A stretch of 17,722 nucleotides of DNA from Candidatus Babelota bacterium (GTDB lineage: Bacteria; Babelota; Babeliae; Babelales; Babelaceae), in NCBI GenBank assembly GCA_003174035.1, contig PRDV01000080.1:1-17722 (forward strand). The letters run 5' to 3'. This document shows positions 14,621 to 17,722 of this stretch, piece after piece. A program made the position numbers and the translations under genes. Under the pieces are notes generated by a model. It worked only from the letters and a program-made list of their open reading frames with translations. It did no database searches and was not told the origin of the DNA. Positions within the stretch are counted from its first letter, which is position 1. Every line of letters starts with the position of its first letter.

Positions 14621-15763
14621 ATGAAAAATTTCAAGCAAATTCGTCCTATAATGAGCGGTGCGTTTTTAGCATCTATTCTCATGCTTCTCTCTGGCTGCGG
14701 TGAATGGTTTGGTGGCAAAAAGGGTCATGGTTGCCCTGCCTGTGGAACTTCGGCGGTAGAAAGTGCTGCTCCTGAAGATGTGCTTTTCTCACTTGATGGT
14801 AAACCGGTTATTACCAAACAAAGACTTGATGATTTCTTCGATATTTATTTGAAAAGTCGCCAAGATGGGGTATATGCTGCTATGGATCCTCAAGCAAAGC
14901 GTCATGCATTTAATGAACTTGTGCAGATGGAAGTGCTTAAGCATCAGGTGAAGAAGCAAAAGCTCGATCAAGATCCTAAGTATATCAAGAACTTTGAACG
15001 TGCATGCGATTTAGCAATGTATACGGTGAATGCTGAAATTCTGGGCAATCAAGTGCTTGAAAGCATCGACGTATCTGATGCAGGCCTAGAAAAGTTTTAT
15101 AGTGAAAATACCGGGAAGAATCCTGCATTTGATAATCCGCCATTCTTGAAAACCCCAGAAGGTATTAAAATGAAAGCGGTGATTTTTACCGATGAAAAAT
15201 CTGCTAAGGACTTTTTGGCCAAAGCTGAAAAACCAGGTGCTGATTTTAATGCGCTTGCAAAAGCTGCCAAGAAAGATATCAAGGATCTTGGTGTTGTAAC
15301 ATCCCAAACTGTCTTCTCACAGGATGTACAAAAAGCACTTAAGTCCGCAGCTTATAGCATCAAAGGTAAAGCAAAAACCTTGCAGCCAAATGCAGCTGAG
15401 TTGGTGTCAGCACACGGTGGTCCTTATGTAGTGGTCTACGGTGTTGGTCCTCGTCAAGCAGGGGCATATGCAACATTTGCTGAAGTTATAGCAGCTCAAC
15501 CGGACTTTAAGGAAAAGTTGGCTAACTATAAAAAGCAAGTTGAAGGACAATCAGAGTTCATGAAGCGTATTGATCAGTGGAAAAAAGATTTGAATGCTAC
15601 TGAAAATACCAAGTTCTTTGAAGAAGAAGAAGCTCGTAAGAAAGCAGAACTTGAAGCAAAATTCAAGGAATTGCAAGAAGCTCAGGCTAAAGAAGAAGGT
15701 GCTGAAAAAGGCAAAGCTGAAGAAGCAGCTCCGGTAAAGGCAGCTGAAACTAAATCAGTGTAA
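14621..15763 (+). CDS. SurA/parvulin-like periplasmic chaperone lipoprotein
   Basis: 380 residues from the ATG at 14621, chosen because AAAGGA lies about seven bases upstream and it opens directly into a lipoprotein signal peptide ending in the lipobox LSGC (C26). LspA, encoded at 4418, would cleave before C26. A CPAC motif (C38, C41) follows closely. Residues about 50-160 look like the SurA-type N-terminal chaperone domain (VLFSLDGKPVITKQRLDDFF, then the helical NELVQMEVLKHQVKKQKL). A degenerate parvulin-like segment spans about 185-280 (MKAVIFTDEKSAKDFL to GGPYVVVYGV) but lacks recognisable PPIase active-site residues. The last ~50 residues are a Lys/Glu/Ala-rich, likely helical or disordered tail. 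It probably assists folding of exported proteins. A strong terminator follows 17 bases after the stop. Confidence 0.75.
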   Translation: MKNFKQIRPIMSGAFLASILMLLSGCGEWFGGKKGHGCPACGTSAVESAAPEDVLFSLDGKPVITKQRLDDFFDIYLKSRQDGVYAAMDPQAKRHAFNELVQMEVLKHQVKKQKLDQDPKYIKNFERACDLAMYTVNAEILGNQVLESIDVSDAGLEKFYSENTGKNPAFDNPPFLKTPEGIKMKAVIFTDEKSAKDFLAKAEKPGADFNALAKAAKKDIKDLGVVTSQTVFSQDVQKALKSAAYSIKGKAKTLQPNAAELVSAHGGPYVVVYGVGPRQAGAYATFAEVIAAQPDFKEKLANYKKQVEGQSEFMKRIDQWKKDLNATENTKFFEEEEARKKAELEAKFKELQEAQAKEEGAEKGKAEEAAPVKAAETKSV

Positions 15764-15780
15764 ATTCGATAACTAAAAAG

Positions 15781-15807
15781 AAAGAGGGGACGCAAGTCCC
15801 CTCTTTT
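15781..15807 (+). terminator. Rho-independent terminator with a GCAA tetraloop
   Basis: AAAGAGGGGAC (15781-15791) pairs perfectly with GTCCCCTCTTT (15796-15806) across the GNRA-type loop GCAA. An extra T and A-rich flanks make it work best on the plus strand. It ends the lipoprotein gene's transcript only 16 bases before the next ATG. Confidence 0.88.
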
Positions 15808-15822
15808 GATGTTGGGGGTCTC

Positions 15823-16722
15823 ATGAAATTATATCCTATGGTTTTAGCGCTAGCCGCACAGTTTTCATTTCTTATCGCTGATAGCGATATTGCCGATAGT
15901 TCGATTGGTTCGACCGTCGATCGGCCGATCGCTGATCGTTCGATCGCTGATCGTGTTTTGGTAAATCTTCACCACCCGGAGGGCAGGGTGCTTATTTTGC
16001 AATCTGATTTGCGTCCCGATTTGGCAGGAAATGTTCCTGATGTGCAAGATCTTCTTTTAAAAGAGTTAATTCTTCTTGATGCTAAGAAGCTACGGTTACC
16101 TGTCTCTGAGGCGGATGTTGATCGACATATTGCGCGCGTTCAAGAGCAACTTAAGATGACGCGTGCTGATCTTATCGATTTTTTTAAGGAACGGGGCCGG
16201 ACATTTGAAGAGGCTAAAAAAGAGCTTGAAAAAGGGCTTATTATGGAAATGACCGTTGAACACAGAGTCAAGAGTAAAGCACAGGTTCCCTTAAGTGAAA
16301 TTGAAGCATATCATAAAGAGCACCCTCTTGCTCACTATACCATTAGGCAGGCATTTGTGCCCTTTGCTGGTGGATCAAAGGCTATTGCGCGTGCTCTTAT
16401 TGAAAGAGAAATTGAGAGTGGGGCTATTAATAAGACTGTGTCATGGCAGGATCCTATGGTAGTGCAGGATGAGGATTTTTCTGCTGAGAAGGCATATATA
16501 AAGGATTTAGCTCCCCAAAGTATCGTCATCGCGCAAGAAAGTGACGATGGCATGACGCTTCTTAAGTTGGAAGAGAAAAAGGTAGTCTCCTTCGACGAGC
16601 GTAAGCAGGAAATCGCTATGCTCCTTGGAAAGGATCGCTATAAAAATGCGTATAACAATTATTGTGAGCAGCTTTTGAAGTCCGCAAAACCTTATACCCG
16701 GTTTGTGGCTAAGCCGGTTTAA
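15823..16722 (+). CDS. SurA-like periplasmic folding factor
   Basis: 299 residues. A short signal peptide (YPMVLALAAQFSFLIA) precedes a low-complexity stretch with repeated IAD(R/S) units (residues about 20-45). Residues about 75-170 match the SurA N-terminal chaperone pattern: LLKELILLDAKKLRLPVSEA, DVDRHIARVQEQLKM, TRADLIDFFKERGRTFEEAK, then a linker ending LSEIEAYHKEHP. The C-terminal part (YTIRQAFVPF onward) resembles a reduced parvulin domain without clear active-site residues, so isomerase activity is doubtful. GGGGGT precedes the ATG. It follows the related lipoprotein gene but is separated from it by a strong terminator, so it is expressed by readthrough or from a promoter not seen. 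Its 3' end overlaps the convergent gene by 14 bases. Confidence 0.72.
   Translation: MKLYPMVLALAAQFSFLIADSDIADSSIGSTVDRPIADRSIADRVLVNLHHPEGRVLILQSDLRPDLAGNVPDVQDLLLKELILLDAKKLRLPVSEADVDRHIARVQEQLKMTRADLIDFFKERGRTFEEAKKELEKGLIMEMTVEHRVKSKAQVPLSEIEAYHKEHPLAHYTIRQAFVPFAGGSKAIARALIEREIESGAINKTVSWQDPMVVQDEDFSAEKAYIKDLAPQSIVIAQESDDGMTLLKLEEKKVVSFDERKQEIAMLLGKDRYKNAYNNYCEQLLKSAKPYTRFVAKPV
15941..15970 (+). repeat. 15-base tandem repeat and GATC cluster
   Basis: GATCGCTGATCGT occurs twice in close succession (15927-15939 and 15942-15954), forming a short tandem repeat in the SurA-like gene. Five GATC sites fall between 15919 and 15952. It encodes the IADRSIADR stretch after the signal peptide. Confidence 0.6.
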
Positions 16723-17506
16723 CCTTGCCTATGAGGCTCTTGAAAAATTCTGCGTAGCCACGGGCATTTCTTCCTCGCAGTTTTAATAATAAGCCCATGA
16801 CATCTGCGTGAGTATGCCCTTGAGCACATATGCGGCATTCAAGCTTTTTTGCTATGGTACGCAAAATGTACTCAAACCCTTTTTTGTCGTAGTCTTTAAG
16901 CCCATTATGGTCCCAGGCGATTAACCGTATAAGCCCTTTGGTCGTTGCTGCTGAGTCAAAGGTACTTTCAGTGTCGATGAGCGCGACCTTATTATCTAAC
17001 GTTTGTATATAATTAGAGCGGGACATGCTAATATATCCTGTCTTTTCAATAATAGTACAGAGCTGTCTCACGTGCTCTTCAGAAAGCGGTTGTGCTTTAG
17101 GATTCTTGCGTATTTTTTTTACGATTACCAGATAATGAGCATTTTTTAGCTCTTCTGGCTGGCCCGGTACATGGTAGAGATATTTATCAGAAAGTGTAAT
17201 TAAATCAAGATGATATTTCTTAATGCATCTCTCCATCTTTGCTCTACCTTTGAGCCTATCAAGGTTATATTTCACGTAGTACCCCGGTAGCCACCTGAAT
17301 GTCCAAACACCGTGCTTCTCTTCTCCTCGGGACACCATGCCATCAATTTTCTGAATAAGTTCTGCCGTATGTTCGTCAAGAATCGAGGCTATCTGAGTTG
17401 GTAATGCATATCTCGAAATAAACTCTTGGTCGTTGTGTGATAATTCACCGTAAATTGCGCTCCATAGTGTAAGCAGAATTGCCCCTGCTAACAAATATAT
17501 GTTCAT
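16709..17506 (-). CDS. Exported protein with a possible kinase-like fold
   Basis: 265 residues from the ATG at 17506, which has GGAAGG closely upstream and opens a signal peptide (MNIYLLAGAILLTLWSAIYG). A longer start at 17557 would put 17 polar residues before it. No family is recognised with certainty. The pattern LPGYYVKY (K79), a helix ending LDLITLSDKYLYHVPG, the strand LVIVKKI, then LSEEHVRQLCTIIEKTGY and SRSNYIQTLDNKVALIDTES (N165, D178) follows the order of kinase-like folds: lysine strand, hinge, helix, catalytic-loop asparagine, metal-binding aspartate. The usual HxD motif is absent, so it may be a pseudokinase or something unrelated. The C-terminus contains CRICAQGHTHAD (about residues 224-235). 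It converges on and overlaps the SurA-like gene. Confidence 0.65.
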   Translation of the reverse strand: MNIYLLAGAILLTLWSAIYGELSHNDQEFISRYALPTQIASILDEHTAELIQKIDGMVSRGEEKHGVWTFRWLPGYYVKYNLDRLKGRAKMERCIKKYHLDLITLSDKYLYHVPGQPEELKNAHYLVIVKKIRKNPKAQPLSEEHVRQLCTIIEKTGYISMSRSNYIQTLDNKVALIDTESTFDSAATTKGLIRLIAWDHNGLKDYDKKGFEYILRTIAKKLECRICAQGHTHADVMGLLLKLRGRNARGYAEFFKSLIGKVKPA

Positions 17507-17599
17507 ATCGCCTTCCCTTGTAATAAGTTTCGCATAGGGCTGTAAGAACGAACACATAGTGCTTGGATGCTTGGGTTATTCTCGGAGCCCTCACTCATA

Positions 17600-17629
17600 A
17601 TATTACAGAAATCGATAGTAGTTTTTCAA
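17600..17629 (-). promoter_or_regulatory. Candidate promoter of the gene at 16709-17506
   Basis: On the minus strand, TTGAAA (17629-17624) is followed after 18 bases by TAATAT (17605-17600). It begins inside the stop region of the preceding minus-strand gene. The -10 match is only moderate. Confidence 0.35.
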
Positions 17630-17722
17630 TATTTTTTCATATTTGAATGAATTTCTTTAGCAATCGCCAATTGTCGATCAAAATAGTCAATGAGATGCCA
17701 TTCATCAGTTTTAGCGGACGTT
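17626..17722 (-). CDS. 3' end of a minus-strand gene cut by the window edge
   Basis: An open frame enters from the right edge and stops with TGA at 17626-17628. The visible 32 residues read like a real C-terminus (DEWHLIDYFDRQLAIAKEIH, ending NMKKY). No family can be named from so little sequence. It lies 119 bases upstream of, and in the same direction as, the possible kinase-like gene. Confidence 0.55.
   Translation of the reverse strand, partial: TSAKTDEWHLIDYFDRQLAIAKEIHSNMKKY

Overview
This window looks like part of a chromosome from a host-associated Gram-negative bacterium with roughly 40% GC. The best fit is the Dependentiae (TM6) type of intracellular bacterium. That placement is an inference from the gene mix: Sec-exported ankyrin and Sel1 repeat proteins, an AAA-ATPase-like/PD-(D/E)XK family gene with a decayed relative nearby, SurA-like periplasmic chaperones, and several secreted proteins of no recognised family. 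No rRNA, tRNA, CRISPR array, integrase or insertion sequence was seen.

Layout. (1) 106-1788: an AAA-ATPase-like/PD-(D/E)XK protein, preceded by two short hairpins. (2) 2079-5519: a tight overlapping operon pheT-lspA-comF behind a good sigma70-type promoter; a possible minus-strand gene relic lies just upstream. (3) 5562-6488, minus strand: an exported coiled-coil protein with two C-terminal membrane segments. It diverges from (4) 6612-14226, a run of three exported ankyrin proteins: ankyrin+Sel1 (777 aa), a pure ankyrin protein of about 20 repeats with an F-box-like C-terminus (925 aa), and a second ankyrin+Sel1 protein (808 aa) that is a clear paralogue of the first. The divergent intergenic region carries facing promoters around a short palindrome. 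(5) 14243-14532: a chimeric pseudogene. Its start is a frameshifted copy of the pure-ankyrin gene's signal-peptide region and its end is a copy of the tail of the gene at 106-1788. (6) 14621-16722: two SurA/parvulin-like export chaperones, one a lipoprotein, separated by a strong terminator. (7) 16709-17506, minus strand: an exported protein with a faint kinase-like pattern. (8) The 3' end of another minus-strand gene runs off the right edge.

How it fits together. LspA would process lipoproteins such as the one at 14621. The SurA-like proteins would hold or fold exported proteins in the periplasm. The ankyrin/Sel1 proteins have Sec signal peptides and look like candidate host-interaction factors. 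The ankyrin locus shows recent gene birth and decay: the unit [ankyrin+Sel1, pure ankyrin] appears to have been duplicated, after which the second pure-ankyrin copy was reduced to its signal peptide and joined to the nuclease tail.
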